A program made the translations under genes and the position numbers. This document shows positions 25,539 to 34,917 of a stretch of DNA of 64,000 bases, piece by piece. Within the stretch, counting starts at the first letter, position 1, and each line of letters opens with the position of its first letter. The DNA is from Herbaspirillum sp. (GTDB taxonomy: Bacteria; Pseudomonadota; Gammaproteobacteria; Burkholderiales; Burkholderiaceae_D): contig JAQGNR010000075.1 in assembly GCA_028291765.1 (NCBI GenBank), forward strand, positions 1-64,000, given 5' to 3'. The notes below the pieces were generated by a model that saw only the letters and a program-made list of their open reading frames with translations, searched no databases and was not told the origin of the DNA.

Positions 25539-26804
25539 ATGGTACGAGTAGTGGAATCCCTGCCGATCGGCGAGGGCATGGCGCTGGCGCGAACATTGAC
25601 GGCCGGCCGCTGGATATTCAGCCAGGGCAATATGGCGACCCTGCACGACGGCGGCATGTGCGCTGGTGTCGCCGCAGACCACCCAGGGCGGTTGCTCGCG
25701 GAGCACCCCGGCAAAACCGAAACCAGGTGGATTTACCAGAATCTGGGCGAACAGCTTGGGCGGGTGGGCGCCTCCTTGGCCGACCTGGTGAGAATCGATC
25801 AGTATTTCCGCAGTCCGGCTTTCGTGCCGCCCTACCATGACGTGCGGCGCGTGGTACTGAGTCCGCTCATTCCGCCCAGCACTTCGATCGTGATGGATGG
25901 CCTGCTCGCCCCTTCTGCCCATGTTTGCCTTGAGGCCATCGGCATGGTGGGTGCGGCCGGTATGCGGGCGGCGGCGACGGCGCCTAGCGATGTCCCTGCT
26001 CCGCGAGCCACCTCCGGTTTCACACCGGTCCTCAAGGCTGGCGAATTCATTTTTCTCGCCGGTCAGATTGCCGACAGCGCTAACAAAGGCGGGCTGGCCC
26101 AGGAAGCGACGACCAATCCCCAGTTCTTGTGGGATGGTGTGGAAATCAAGCGCCAAGCCACCTATGTACTCAAGAATCTGTTGAAGATGGCGCAGGCCGC
26201 CGGGTCTGACGAAAAACATGTCGTCAAGGCGCAGGTGTACTTGCGTTCGATGGAAGACTTGCCCGCGCTACGCGAAGTCTGGGCTGAGCAATTTGGCAGC
26301 CACGGCCCGGCCCTCAGCGTTATCCCCGCGTCGGCAATCGCTTTGCGGGACGGCATGATCGAGATCAATCTCGTCTGCGTGGAGTGTGGTACCGCGATCG
26401 ACAGGAAATCGCTTCCGGCGGGCTCGGGGCTGGCAAGCGACATCAGTGTGGTTCGCGCCAACGACCTGACCGTATGCTCGGGCTTCATGGCGTCGCAGGA
26501 AGATCAACTCGCCCCATCGGTGGCGAAAGCTGGGCTGGACAAGTTCACGCGCTCGCGTGCCTATGAGGAAATGAATTTCATCATCGATCGGGTGGAGCAA
26601 GAGCTCGGCCGGGTAGGCCAGAAGCTCAGCAATCTAACCCGCATCATGCAGTTCCATTCGGACCTGAACGATTTTCGCCCCATGGTGCGCGCCTGGCATG
26701 ACCGCCTTCAAACCGCGATTCCCGTGACAGCTGTTCAAGTGCATGGCGCTCTTCCCATTTCCGGCGCCAGCGTATTGGTGGACTGTTGGGCTGTCGCTGA
26801 ATGA
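25539..26804 (+). CDS. Protein of three fused Rid (YjgF/YER057c) domains
   Basis: 421 residues that divide into three Rid-like domains, about 10-130, 150-280 and 295-421. Each has the family pattern of an N-terminal beta strand, a helix with LKNLL/LGRVG-type residues, and a final strand (LEAIGMV, IEINLVCV, VLVDCWAVA). Typical RidA is a 130-residue trimer that hydrolyses reactive enamines; here the trimer may be built in one chain. The Arg that binds the imine carboxylate in RidA (PAR-[ST]) is replaced in all three domains (PPSTS, GPALS, IPVTA). The activity may therefore differ, or the sites may bind a ligand. AAAGG 6 bp before this ATG favours it over a TTG 15 bp upstream. It follows the importer genes, suggesting a step in breakdown of the imported compound. 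Confidence 0.85.
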   Translation: MVRVVESLPIGEGMALARTLTAGRWIFSQGNMATLHDGGMCAGVAADHPGRLLAEHPGKTETRWIYQNLGEQLGRVGASLADLVRIDQYFRSPAFVPPYHDVRRVVLSPLIPPSTSIVMDGLLAPSAHVCLEAIGMVGAAGMRAAATAPSDVPAPRATSGFTPVLKAGEFIFLAGQIADSANKGGLAQEATTNPQFLWDGVEIKRQATYVLKNLLKMAQAAGSDEKHVVKAQVYLRSMEDLPALREVWAEQFGSHGPALSVIPASAIALRDGMIEINLVCVECGTAIDRKSLPAGSGLASDISVVRANDLTVCSGFMASQEDQLAPSVAKAGLDKFTRSRAYEEMNFIIDRVEQELGRVGQKLSNLTRIMQFHSDLNDFRPMVRAWHDRLQTAIPVTAVQVHGALPISGASVLVDCWAVAE

Positions 26805-26887
26805 GGGCTTGAGTCGTTCTGCGAATCCCAGCGCTGAGACCATCAGCGCCCGCCGGTCGATGACCAGCGAAATAATAGCCAGCGCTG

Positions 26888-27658
26888 TTATGCCGGCAGG
26901 CTGATGCCGGAAAGCGCTTCACACAGTGCAATGAGCCGGTCCTGGAGAATGGCATCCTGCGCTTGCGAATTCGGCGTAAGCGGCCGCAAATGGTAGAAGT
27001 ACTGACCCGTCACAAGCGTTTTTGGATCTTCGCCGGCCGCGAGCCACGCTTGTGTACGATATGCCTGATCCATGTCATCGGGCGCGCCGGGACCGCCCAT
27101 TCGGGTAGGCACCCAGCCTGGTTCAAGCGCGTTGGATAGAACCATTGGCCAGCGGCGAGCAATTGCGAATGCCAGCATCGTATCGTGCAGCTTGCTTTCG
27201 GCATAGGCAATGGAGCCGTTCCAGCGCCGTTTTTTCCAGCAAATGTCGTCGAGATTAGCGTCTGCTTCGTGATGCATTCCCGAACTCAGGTAGACAAGCC
27301 GCTGCGGTTTTTCGATCAGCGCCGTCAGAATATACGCGGACAGCGTGTTGATCGCGAAGACATGCGGCAGACCGTCCCTGGTGAGACGGTAGTCCTCTCG
27401 ATAGCCGACTGCGGCGTTGTGGATCACCGCATCGAAATGACCGAGATCGTTGACGCGTGCTGCGACTTCTTTAGCGCCCAGGATCGTGTCGAGATTCCCT
27501 TCAACTACAGCCTCGACCTCGGGTAACGCTTGCCAAACATCTTTGGCGCGAGCCGAATTGCGGGCATGCAGTACAAGCTTGTGACCGTGCGCGGCCAGTG
27601 ACTCTGCCGCCATGAGGCCAAGACCTGTGGACGATCCGGAAATGAATATGCGCGCCAT
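26888..27658 (-). CDS. Short-chain dehydrogenase/reductase
   Basis: 256-residue NAD(P)-dependent oxidoreductase. The cofactor motif GSSTGLG is near residues 8-14, the catalytic Ser is in YLSSGMH and the YxxxK in YAESK. GGAG 7 bp before the ATG supports the start. It is last in the amidohydrolase-MFS-SDR operon. The substrate is unknown; the closest look-alikes are uncharacterised SDRs of catabolic clusters and light-dependent protochlorophyllide-reductase-like SDRs. Confidence 0.88.
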   Translation of the reverse strand: MARIFISGSSTGLGLMAAESLAAHGHKLVLHARNSARAKDVWQALPEVEAVVEGNLDTILGAKEVAARVNDLGHFDAVIHNAAVGYREDYRLTRDGLPHVFAINTLSAYILTALIEKPQRLVYLSSGMHHEADANLDDICWKKRRWNGSIAYAESKLHDTMLAFAIARRWPMVLSNALEPGWVPTRMGGPGAPDDMDQAYRTQAWLAAGEDPKTLVTGQYFYHLRPLTPNSQAQDAILQDRLIALCEALSGISLPA

Positions 27659-27700
27659 GTTAATTCTCCTTAATGAATCATTGAACGGATGATGTAACGA

Positions 27701-28900
27701 TCAGGCCGGGGTGCTGCGGCTGACCAGGATGAGTCCAGCCCCTAACATCGCCGCCGCTGCGCCGAGCAGATAAACAGAGGCGTAACCGAAGTGGCCCGCG
27801 ATGAGGCCAGCCGAGGGGCCGGCAAAACCATAGGCAATGTCAAGGAAGGCAACAAAAGCCCCCATTGCGCTGCCACGATTGGCCGGCAGCACGCGCTTGA
27901 GCGCTTCGACGCCTAGAGCGGGGAATACCAACGCGCATCCCAAGCCGGTCACGAGAGCGCCGCCGAGCGCCATTAACTCATGCTGCGCACCCCAAACCAT
28001 CGCCTGGCCGATCGCTTCGACGGCAAGAGACCACAAGGCCACACGATAGCCGCCAACCCGGTCGGGTAGATGCCCGAGAACCGCACGAACGAAAATGAAG
28101 CCGATACCGAAAGCTGTCATGACCAAGCCGGCATGACCCCAGCCGCGTGCAGCGAAATAGAGCGAGGCGAATGCGGTGAGGCCAGACAGTCCGATACCTT
28201 GCAGCATCAAGCCCATTCCCTCTCTCCAGATCTGGCTGATAACGCGGTAGAAGGGGAGCCGGTCGCCCGCCGGCGAGGCATAAGAAGTCGCGCCTGAGGC
28301 AATGACTGCCGCGAGCAATGGCGCGGCGACACAGGCGCTCATGACTGCCGTGATGCCAAAATTTTGGTAGAGCGACATACCGATGGGTGCGCCGATTGCC
28401 AATGCGGCGAACATGGCAATACCGGTCCACGACATCGACATGCCGGCGCGCTGGGGGCCGACCGAGGCGATCGACCAAGACACACAGCCTGTGACAAACT
28501 GGCTTTCACCGAGGCCCGTGGCAAGGCGTCCCGCGATGATGACGGCAAGGCTGATAGCAGGCGAAAGGCCTGGGTAAGCGGCAATCAAATAGAGTAGGCC
28601 GCCTAGCGCGGAAAAGGCGGCGCCCTGCAAGGCCGCCCTTTTACCGCCCAACTGATCGGTCACGCGGCCTGCGTAACCGCGCGTGGCTACGGTGGCCAGG
28701 AACTGGATGCCGATCACGAATCCGACTACGAGGTTGCTAAAGCCGAGCTTGTCATGGACAAACAGTGGAATGACGGGGAGCGGCATTCCCACAGCAAGAT
28801 AGCCGCAAAATAACGCTGCGATAACAGCAATGGCCGGACGCGGCAGATGGGTCGATGCGGTACCGCCCAGGTCCGTCGTTTTCATGAGAATCGATGACAT
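27701..28900 (-). CDS. Major facilitator superfamily transporter (YfcJ/YhhS-like)
   Basis: 399-residue inner-membrane carrier with 12 predicted helices. The MFS A-type loop between helices 2 and 3 reads GYAGRVTDQLGGKRAAL, and the corresponding second-half loop is GHLPDRVGGYRVAL, typical of arabinose-efflux-like permeases. GGAG 7 bp before the ATG at 28900 decides the start over one 57 bp upstream. It lies between the amidohydrolase and SDR genes of one operon, so it may move the amidohydrolase substrate or product. The direction cannot be told. Confidence 0.9.
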   Translation of the reverse strand: MSSILMKTTDLGGTASTHLPRPAIAVIAALFCGYLAVGMPLPVIPLFVHDKLGFSNLVVGFVIGIQFLATVATRGYAGRVTDQLGGKRAALQGAAFSALGGLLYLIAAYPGLSPAISLAVIIAGRLATGLGESQFVTGCVSWSIASVGPQRAGMSMSWTGIAMFAALAIGAPIGMSLYQNFGITAVMSACVAAPLLAAVIASGATSYASPAGDRLPFYRVISQIWREGMGLMLQGIGLSGLTAFASLYFAARGWGHAGLVMTAFGIGFIFVRAVLGHLPDRVGGYRVALWSLAVEAIGQAMVWGAQHELMALGGALVTGLGCALVFPALGVEALKRVLPANRGSAMGAFVAFLDIAYGFAGPSAGLIAGHFGYASVYLLGAAAAMLGAGLILVSRSTPA

Positions 28901-28976
28901 GAGAAACTCCAAATTTACAAAAGTATAAAAGTATAAAAGTTGAGAAGGGACACCCATGAAGGGCGTCCAAATAAAC

Positions 28977-30329
28977 TCAGGCGGCAGCCTCTGCCCGGGA
29001 AGCCGAGGTCTTGAACATGTCCGGACGGTAACCGCTGGCTGCGAGCAGATAGTCGCGTGAGGCAGTCACCTCAGTGTTCAGCTTTCCAAGATCAACGCCG
29101 ATCAGCTTGCCGGCCCGTTTGCGGAGCTGGCCTGCGACCATCACGGTATCGACGTCAGCCCGCTCGACCGCCTGGACGATGGCGCCGATGGCATTGGTGA
29201 CCGGGAACACGGCGGCGCCATTTGTGCGCACCATAATGATGTCGGCCTGCTTGCCCGGTGTGAGTGTGCCGATCGACGTTTCGAGACCAGCGGCGCGGGC
29301 GCCATTAACTGTCGCTGCCCGCAGCACTGCTTCTACCGAGATCGGTGCGGGCGTATTCGCCTCGCCATGGAAGCGGCGATAGCGCATGGCAGCCCGTTGA
29401 TGGCTGAACAGGGCATGCATTTCGCCAAACATGTCGCTACCAAAGGCGGTGTCGAGATCGATGCCAAGTGCCGGCGTCAAGCCATGGTCAATCGCTTGCT
29501 GGTAGGCGAAGCTCTCGTCATCGAAGCCGAACAATGCATCCGAACGCGGATTCACGGTGACGCTCACGCCTGCGTCCGCGAACAGCTTCCAGGTCGCCTC
29601 CGGCAGACGCGTGCAGTGGTTGAAGATGTTGTGCGCGCCCAGCACGCCGGGCGCTGCGAATTCTGGCCCCAGCTTGGCGAGATCGCCGATGAATTCGGTC
29701 AAGATACGCATATCGAGTCTGCGAGCGGCCTTCCACCAGTCAAGGTTGAATTGGCCGAACAGGCCGACCTGCACCAGGCTGCCTTTCTGGTTCCAGTTGA
29801 GAGCGAGGCGCTCCAGATCCTGCGGCAGGTGTGCACTGGATGCCTTCTTGTCCATCGCTGCGCCGACCATGTGCAGAGCGCGGATACCCGACGAATTCAA
29901 AGCCTCGAGTGCGGCATCGCTGTGCTCGGGACTGCGTGAGCTGTGACAGGCATCGATGATGGTGGTAATCCCTGCGTCGAGCGAAGCGACTGCCGTCAGC
30001 CTGGTGCTTAGATGCATATCGAGTGGACGATAATGCGCACCCAGTGTTTCGGCGACCACATCGATATAAGCAAAGAGGTCGTCGACATCCGGCATCAGCC
30101 GGCGCATGACACCTAGCCAGGCGTGGTGATGTGCATCTATCAGTCCCGGCAGGACGATGCTTCCGGTGGCGTCGATGACTTCGGCGTCTTCGCATTTGAT
30201 GTGGGGGCCGACGGCGGTAATACAGTCGCCCTCCACCAGAATATCTCCGATCGCCAGATTGGGAATATTGGCGTCCATCGTCACGATGGTACCGCCCTTG
30301 AAGAGGATTTTGCGTGCTGTGTCAGACAT
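28977..30329 (-). CDS. Amidohydrolase, cytosine deaminase / chlorohydrolase (TrzA/AtzB) type
   Basis: 450-residue metal-dependent hydrolase of the amidohydrolase superfamily. The metal motif appears as DAHHHAWLG (residues about 68-76), a further His in GAHNIFNHCTRL, and the catalytic Asp in IDLDTAFGSDMF. The C-terminal LTPGKQADIIMV marks the composite beta-sandwich domain. Such enzymes deaminate or dechlorinate N-heterocycles (guanine derivatives, triazines, pyrimidines). GGAG 6 bp before the ATG fixes the start. It is first in an operon with an MFS carrier and an SDR, and divergent from a LysR gene that is its likely regulator. A role in breakdown of a nitrogen heterocycle is inferred. Confidence 0.88.
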   Translation of the reverse strand: MSDTARKILFKGGTIVTMDANIPNLAIGDILVEGDCITAVGPHIKCEDAEVIDATGSIVLPGLIDAHHHAWLGVMRRLMPDVDDLFAYIDVVAETLGAHYRPLDMHLSTRLTAVASLDAGITTIIDACHSSRSPEHSDAALEALNSSGIRALHMVGAAMDKKASSAHLPQDLERLALNWNQKGSLVQVGLFGQFNLDWWKAARRLDMRILTEFIGDLAKLGPEFAAPGVLGAHNIFNHCTRLPEATWKLFADAGVSVTVNPRSDALFGFDDESFAYQQAIDHGLTPALGIDLDTAFGSDMFGEMHALFSHQRAAMRYRRFHGEANTPAPISVEAVLRAATVNGARAAGLETSIGTLTPGKQADIIMVRTNGAAVFPVTNAIGAIVQAVERADVDTVMVAGQLRKRAGKLIGVDLGKLNTEVTASRDYLLAASGYRPDMFKTSASRAEAAA

Positions 30330-30471
30330 GGTGAGCTCCATTGAGTTGGCTTGTAAATGACTTGGGCGGTGGCCGCTTCGGCGACCGTTGTTGCCACAAT
30401 ACGCCTCAGACTATTTTTGATTAAGGTATAGTCACTCATAACATTAATGCTAAAAGTCAAAGGTGAGCGCA

Positions 30472-31386
30472 ATGGGATTTGACGGAAGACTTCTTTCCGG
30501 AATGAGCGTGCTGGCTGCTGTTGTCGAGACTGGAAGTTTCACGCGCGCCGGCGATGTGTTGGGATTGTCCGCCTCAGGTGTGAGCCGTTCCATATCGCGG
30601 CTTGAAGAGCGGCTTGGCATTCGATTACTGGAGCGTACAACGCGGGCGTTGCATCTGACAGGTGAGGGGGCTCGACTGTATGAGTTGGCGGCGCCACATC
30701 TCTCTGGCATTGAGGACGCGGCGAATGTTGTGTCGGGTGCCGCTGTCAGCGTGCGCGGCACGGTGCGGGTCAGTTTGAATCCATTGTTTGCACGTTGTGT
30801 ACTGGCGCCGCGACTTTCAGAATTCACCGAGCGCTATCCCAACCTTAGCCTTGTGATCGTGCAACTTCCGGATTCGGGCGATTTGGTTGCAGAGGGCATA
30901 GATGCTGCAGTTCGCTTCGGCCCACAACCGCCTTCGAGTATGTCTTCCCGCCTGCTTCTGGTAACCCGCGTGCTTACCGTTGCGTCGCCGTCCTATATCA
31001 GAAAACACGGGCATCCTCGGACCCCATCGGCGCTCGCCGGCCACGACTGTATTCAATACATCGATCCACAGCGAGGCAAGCCATTTCCGTGGGAATTTCA
31101 CTCCGGAAAGAAAGTTATTCCGGTTACGACGACCGGTCGATTGACAATGACGGATGTCGATACGATGCTCAACGCCTGCCTGGCAGGCGCCGGCATCGCA
31201 CAAGTACTCGGGCTGGGGGTAACGCAACATATCGAAAGCGGCGCTTTGGTAGAGCTGTTCCCCGATTGGCCCGACGAGAAATTTCCGCTGTATGCTGTTC
31301 GTCCATCCCGACGACAGCCACCGGCTGCGGTTGAGGCATTTCTGGAGTTTTGTACCGATATTTGCAAGGACCGGGCAAAGCCATAA
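30472..31386 (+). CDS. LysR-family regulator, divergent from the amidohydrolase operon
   Basis: 304 residues. The winged helix-turn-helix is at about 1-60 (FTRAGDVLGLSASGVSRSISRLEERLGIRLLERTTRALHLT) and the effector-binding domain follows, with VRVSLNPLFARCVLAPRL and LVAEGIDAAVRFG. It belongs to the large CrgA/AaeR-like subgroup. AAAGGTG before the ATG at 30472 favours it over a GTG 9 bp upstream. Transcribed away from the amidohydrolase gene across about 140 bp, it is the likely activator of that operon. Confidence 0.9.
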   Translation: MGFDGRLLSGMSVLAAVVETGSFTRAGDVLGLSASGVSRSISRLEERLGIRLLERTTRALHLTGEGARLYELAAPHLSGIEDAANVVSGAAVSVRGTVRVSLNPLFARCVLAPRLSEFTERYPNLSLVIVQLPDSGDLVAEGIDAAVRFGPQPPSSMSSRLLLVTRVLTVASPSYIRKHGHPRTPSALAGHDCIQYIDPQRGKPFPWEFHSGKKVIPVTTTGRLTMTDVDTMLNACLAGAGIAQVLGLGVTQHIESGALVELFPDWPDEKFPLYAVRPSRRQPPAAVEAFLEFCTDICKDRAKP

Positions 31387-31540
31387 AGTCGCGAGCCGTC
31401 CCAATTCGCCCTGGCAAGCGCTGAAATTTATGCTTTAAAGTAAATTAAGCTAATATTTTTATTTCTTTCCATAAATATGTAGTCGGAATTATTTATGTTT
31501 TAACGTAAAATTATAGGCATAATTTACTTGAAAGAATAAA

Positions 31541-31822
31541 ATGACTGTCCTCGAGCAACTACAGCAGCGCCGTGGCCAATTGGGAAAAACACTGCAGAGC
31601 CTTGCAAGTTTGACGGCTATGAGCGTATCCCAAATCAGCAATGCTCTTAGCGGGAAGGTGGATTCCCGGCTCAGCACTTTCGTAGCGCTGGCCGACGCTA
31701 TGGATGCAAATCTGGTTCTTATTCCCAAGCACCTTCTCCCCGAGGTTTCGCGCCTTTTATCCGGCAAAACCATCGGACCGGACGATGTCCCATCAACGGT
31801 GGACCGACTCCTTGGGGGCTGA
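31541..31822 (+). CDS. hipB: HipB-like antitoxin, XRE-family DNA-binding protein
   Basis: 93 residues with a single Cro/C1-type helix-turn-helix (TLQSLASLTAMSVSQISNALSGK, in pieces LASLTAMS and VSQISNALSG) at about 17-60 and a short C-terminal tail (PDDVPSTVDRLLGG). It directly precedes a HipA kinase gene, so it should neutralise the toxin and repress the operon, probably through palindromes in the AT-rich leader (about 31430-31530). Confidence 0.85.
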   Translation: MTVLEQLQQRRGQLGKTLQSLASLTAMSVSQISNALSGKVDSRLSTFVALADAMDANLVLIPKHLLPEVSRLLSGKTIGPDDVPSTVDRLLGG

Positions 31823-31838
31823 ATTGAGCAATGCATTG

Positions 31839-33143
31839 ATGCCGCGATATTTGGAAGTATGGCTTCACGAGCGGCACGTGGGCTGGCTCTGTGAAGCAGG
31901 GCGGGCAACGCGCTTCATCGCGACAGAGCAATACCTGGCCGATACACGGCGAGCCACGCTGTCGCTTTCCATGACGCTGCCTGGCAACGAGCAGGTAACG
32001 CAGGAAACGCTGCAGAACCACTTCGACCCTGCGGTATACCGGGAGCGCGGTGAGTTGCCGCCATTCTTCGCGGGCTTGATGCCAGAAGGGGCTCTCCGCC
32101 GCCGGCTGGCAGCCACTCGTAAAAGCGACCGCGACATGGATGACTTCGGCATCCTGGCCGCCGCCGGTGAAGACCTGCCGGGTGCGGTTACCGTGGTGCC
32201 GGCCAACCTCGACAATCTGACTGTATCTGCTCGCGCGTACGGCGTCACCGGCGGTGTGGATAATCTTGAAATTGGTGTGCCTGAGCAAGCTGCCGAGGGG
32301 GCCGCATCGCTATCTGGCGTGCAGGATAAGCTGGCGCTCTCTCACGCCGGGGACGGGAAGCGGTACTGCATGCCGGTCAAAGGCAAGTTGTCTGACCTCA
32401 TCGCCAAGCTGCCGGCCGCTGGCGACGACTCGCAAATTATGAATGAGTATGCTTGCATGACGTTGGCGGGCCTGGCTGGGGTCAACGTCGCGCAATGCCG
32501 GCCTGCGCCCATGAGCACGATGACCGACTACCCAGACCTGGTTGCCGCTTTGGGAGCCGATACCCGCTTCCTGGCAGTGGACCGATTCGACCGCGGCCCC
32601 AACAGCGCGGTACACATGGAAGACGCCTGCCAGTTGCTAACCCTCATGCCTAGTCAGAAGTATTCCGGTGCAAAAGAATTCGTTAAGCTGATTCAAGTGT
32701 TGAACCGCCTCAGCACGCGAGGCATCGAAGATGTCCGTCAGTTCTTTATCCGGCAGACCGTCAACACGCTCATCGGTAACTCGGACGCCCACCTGAAGAA
32801 CTTCAGTGTGCTCTACCACAATGGCATCAGACCTGCGCTCTCGCCGGCCTACGATATCGTCTGTGTTGCAGCACTGGCAGGCTTCCGAGGTTTCGCCACC
32901 AACGTCGCAATCGACAAATTGCAGCGACAGGAAACCCTGGAAACCTATGCCGCTATTGCCAAGCAAGCGCGCATTTCGGAACGGATTGCCAAAGCGGCCG
33001 TCACCCAAACGGTTTCGCTTGCCAAAGACCTTTGGCCCAAGGCGCTTCAGGATATGGAAGTCCCGGATGCTGTGCGCCTCGAGATTGAGAACCGCCTAAA
33101 AACGCTGCCACTCGCAGGAGGGGCAAAGCAGGCGCGTCAATAG
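31839..33143 (+). CDS. hipA: HipA-like serine/threonine kinase toxin
   Basis: 434 residues with the HipA N-terminal beta domain (LEVWLHERHVGWL; FFAGLMPEGALRRRL) and the PI3/4-kinase-like catalytic domain. Visible sites are SLSGVQDKLALS (ATP loop), VDRFDRG, the catalytic loop IGNSDAHLKNFS and the metal motif LSPAYDIV. HipA of E. coli phosphorylates GltX and induces dormancy; the same is plausible here. The start is uncertain: ATG 31839 matches the usual M-P-x-L-x-V-W beginning, but TTG at 31824 sits 5 bp after GGGGG, right behind the antitoxin stop. All key residues are present, so it looks active. Confidence 0.9.
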   Translation: MPRYLEVWLHERHVGWLCEAGRATRFIATEQYLADTRRATLSLSMTLPGNEQVTQETLQNHFDPAVYRERGELPPFFAGLMPEGALRRRLAATRKSDRDMDDFGILAAAGEDLPGAVTVVPANLDNLTVSARAYGVTGGVDNLEIGVPEQAAEGAASLSGVQDKLALSHAGDGKRYCMPVKGKLSDLIAKLPAAGDDSQIMNEYACMTLAGLAGVNVAQCRPAPMSTMTDYPDLVAALGADTRFLAVDRFDRGPNSAVHMEDACQLLTLMPSQKYSGAKEFVKLIQVLNRLSTRGIEDVRQFFIRQTVNTLIGNSDAHLKNFSVLYHNGIRPALSPAYDIVCVAALAGFRGFATNVAIDKLQRQETLETYAAIAKQARISERIAKAAVTQTVSLAKDLWPKALQDMEVPDAVRLEIENRLKTLPLAGGAKQARQ

Positions 33144-33147
33144 TCCC

Positions 33148-33726
33148 TCACTGCCGGGACGGCATATTTCCCAATCGATCATCGGGAATGAACCAGAGTG
33201 CCGCCAGTGCCACATAGATGGCTGTTCCGGATAGAGGGCTCCATATCGACAAGGGAATCGCCAATGCATAAAACACAATCGAAGCGTAGTTCTTTACGTC
33301 ATTGCCAATGGTTTTCGCCAGTCTGGAGTCGCGTCCTTCGCCCGCAATCAACGTGCGTCTCAACAGAAGAAATGATATCGAGCACATCAACAGCACAGCG
33401 CCGTAGGATGCTACCGGCACCGGATCGAGATGGTGCTCCGCGACCCAGTTGGTGACGAAAGGAATGAGCGATAGCCAAAAAAGAAGATGAAGATTGGTCC
33501 AAAGAATCCTGCCGTTAACCCGACTGAGCGGCTGCAACAGATGGTGATGATTTACCCAATAGATACCGACGTAAATGAAACTGAGAGCGTAACTGAGCAG
33601 TTGCGGCACCAACTTGAATAAGTCGGCAAGCCCCGCGCCATGCGGCATCCGCAAACCCAGCACCATGATTGTGATGGCGATCGCAATCACGCCGTCGCTG
33701 AATGCTTCCAGCCGCGCCTTGTTCAT
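33148..33726 (-). CDS. TMEM175-family (DUF1211) putative potassium channel
   Basis: 192-residue membrane protein with about six helices. The N-terminal signature RLEAFSDGVIAIAITIMVL is diagnostic for bacterial TMEM175 channels, which conduct K+ through a hydrophobic gate. HHHLLQPLSRVN follows helix 3. The start overlaps the end of the upstream DUF1275 gene by 4 bp, so they form an operon. It converges with hipA, with 4 bp between stops. Confidence 0.88.
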   Translation of the reverse strand: MNKARLEAFSDGVIAIAITIMVLGLRMPHGAGLADLFKLVPQLLSYALSFIYVGIYWVNHHHLLQPLSRVNGRILWTNLHLLFWLSLIPFVTNWVAEHHLDPVPVASYGAVLLMCSISFLLLRRTLIAGEGRDSRLAKTIGNDVKNYASIVFYALAIPLSIWSPLSGTAIYVALAALWFIPDDRLGNMPSRQ

Positions 33727-34424
33727 GGCGCAGCAGCGGCCGCGCGCCGGGCTTCGTTCCTGTCCAGAAAGATCAGGCTCAGCAAGATCGCGATGGGCGC
33801 CAGCAGAGCAGCAAAGCCGTAAGCGCGATACGCAAATGCGGCAATAATCGCGCCGATGCCGAATGCAAGAATAGGCCAGAAGAATTTCATGCAGCGTTCG
33901 GCCGTGGCGCCATCGGCGGCGCCGCGCAGCACATCAACGGTATCGATAACGACTTGCGTCACGTTACCGGTCATCATGGAAGTCGGCGCCAGATGCGCCA
34001 GCAGCAAGCGGCTGACGGCACTGTGCACGCCCATCGCCGCAGTGCCCAGCAAGCCGGCGGTCATCGCGTACGGTGATACCGTTGCGCCGACCGGCGTCGC
34101 TAGGATGCCGAATAGCATGAACCCGGCAAGCAACAGCAATTGCAGCGACAGGACCAACGCCAGCGCCGGGCCGCCACGCTGCTCTACCGCGACGACGAAC
34201 AGGCGCGCCCCAGCCACCCCGGCAATGAATGCCGGAAATGCCAGAAATTTAAGCAAGATGGACATCTGCGAGGTATCCGCCAGGGCTGCGCCGATAAGGA
34301 TGAAGTTGCCTGTGACGTGCGCGGTGAACAGACCAAAGAGAGCAATGAAACCGAGGGTATCTACATATCCGGCCAGAAAGGCCAGACTAGTTGCCTGCAG
34401 CAGATTGCGTCCGGGGGTGTTCAT
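33723..34424 (-). CDS. YoaK-family (DUF1275) membrane protein
   Basis: 233-residue inner-membrane protein with six to seven hydrophobic helices. The family signature AGYVDTLGFIALFGLFTAHVTGNFI (in pieces GYVDTLGF and AHVTGNF) is near the N-terminus. The function of the family is unknown; it is often annotated as a permease-like protein. First gene of a two-gene operon with the TMEM175 channel. Confidence 0.85.
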   Translation of the reverse strand: MNTPGRNLLQATSLAFLAGYVDTLGFIALFGLFTAHVTGNFILIGAALADTSQMSILLKFLAFPAFIAGVAGARLFVVAVEQRGGPALALVLSLQLLLLAGFMLFGILATPVGATVSPYAMTAGLLGTAAMGVHSAVSRLLLAHLAPTSMMTGNVTQVVIDTVDVLRGAADGATAERCMKFFWPILAFGIGAIIAAFAYRAYGFAALLAPIAILLSLIFLDRNEARRAAAAAP

Positions 34425-34917
34425 GTTGTTTTCTCCTATCCAATGGCTATGCGGTGGCTGTGACTATGCCGCCAGTTTTTTTGCGATCGCGCCGTGCGAG
34501 GCCATGTAAGATAGCATCAGTATTCGGCGTTGATAATTATCCGAAGAGATAGTTGTCTGTGTTGCATCTCGTCCTATACCGTATCGATCGACGTTTCCTG
34601 ACCGAGATCTTGCATCATGAAGCGAGCGGATATTCGCCGTCAACGCCAACGTATTTTGTACAAAAAATAGATTTGTACAGCAGATGCTGAATGAAATTAT
34701 TATGCTCACTTGCGGGCCAATGTTCCTCCTTTAAAAAAACAATGCACAAATCGTGCTCGTTATGCTGACGTATAAGGATTTTGAGATAAGTTCATGCGTG
34801 GTACCGCCTGGCGCCCGATTTTCCGCCGAGGGTAGCTTCGCGATGCTGAAAGTTTTCACGTCCATCATATAAACACTTATGATCTCTTGACATCACAAGC
34901 TTACTCAAGGGGATAAG
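34425..34917. other. Intergenic region with an 8-bp inverted repeat
   Basis: 493 bp without a supported gene, between the divergent DUF1275 operon and the protease gene. An inverted repeat TGTACAAA-7-TTTGTACA at 34657-34679 resembles a dimeric-repressor operator. Frames in either strand look non-coding. Confidence 0.35.
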
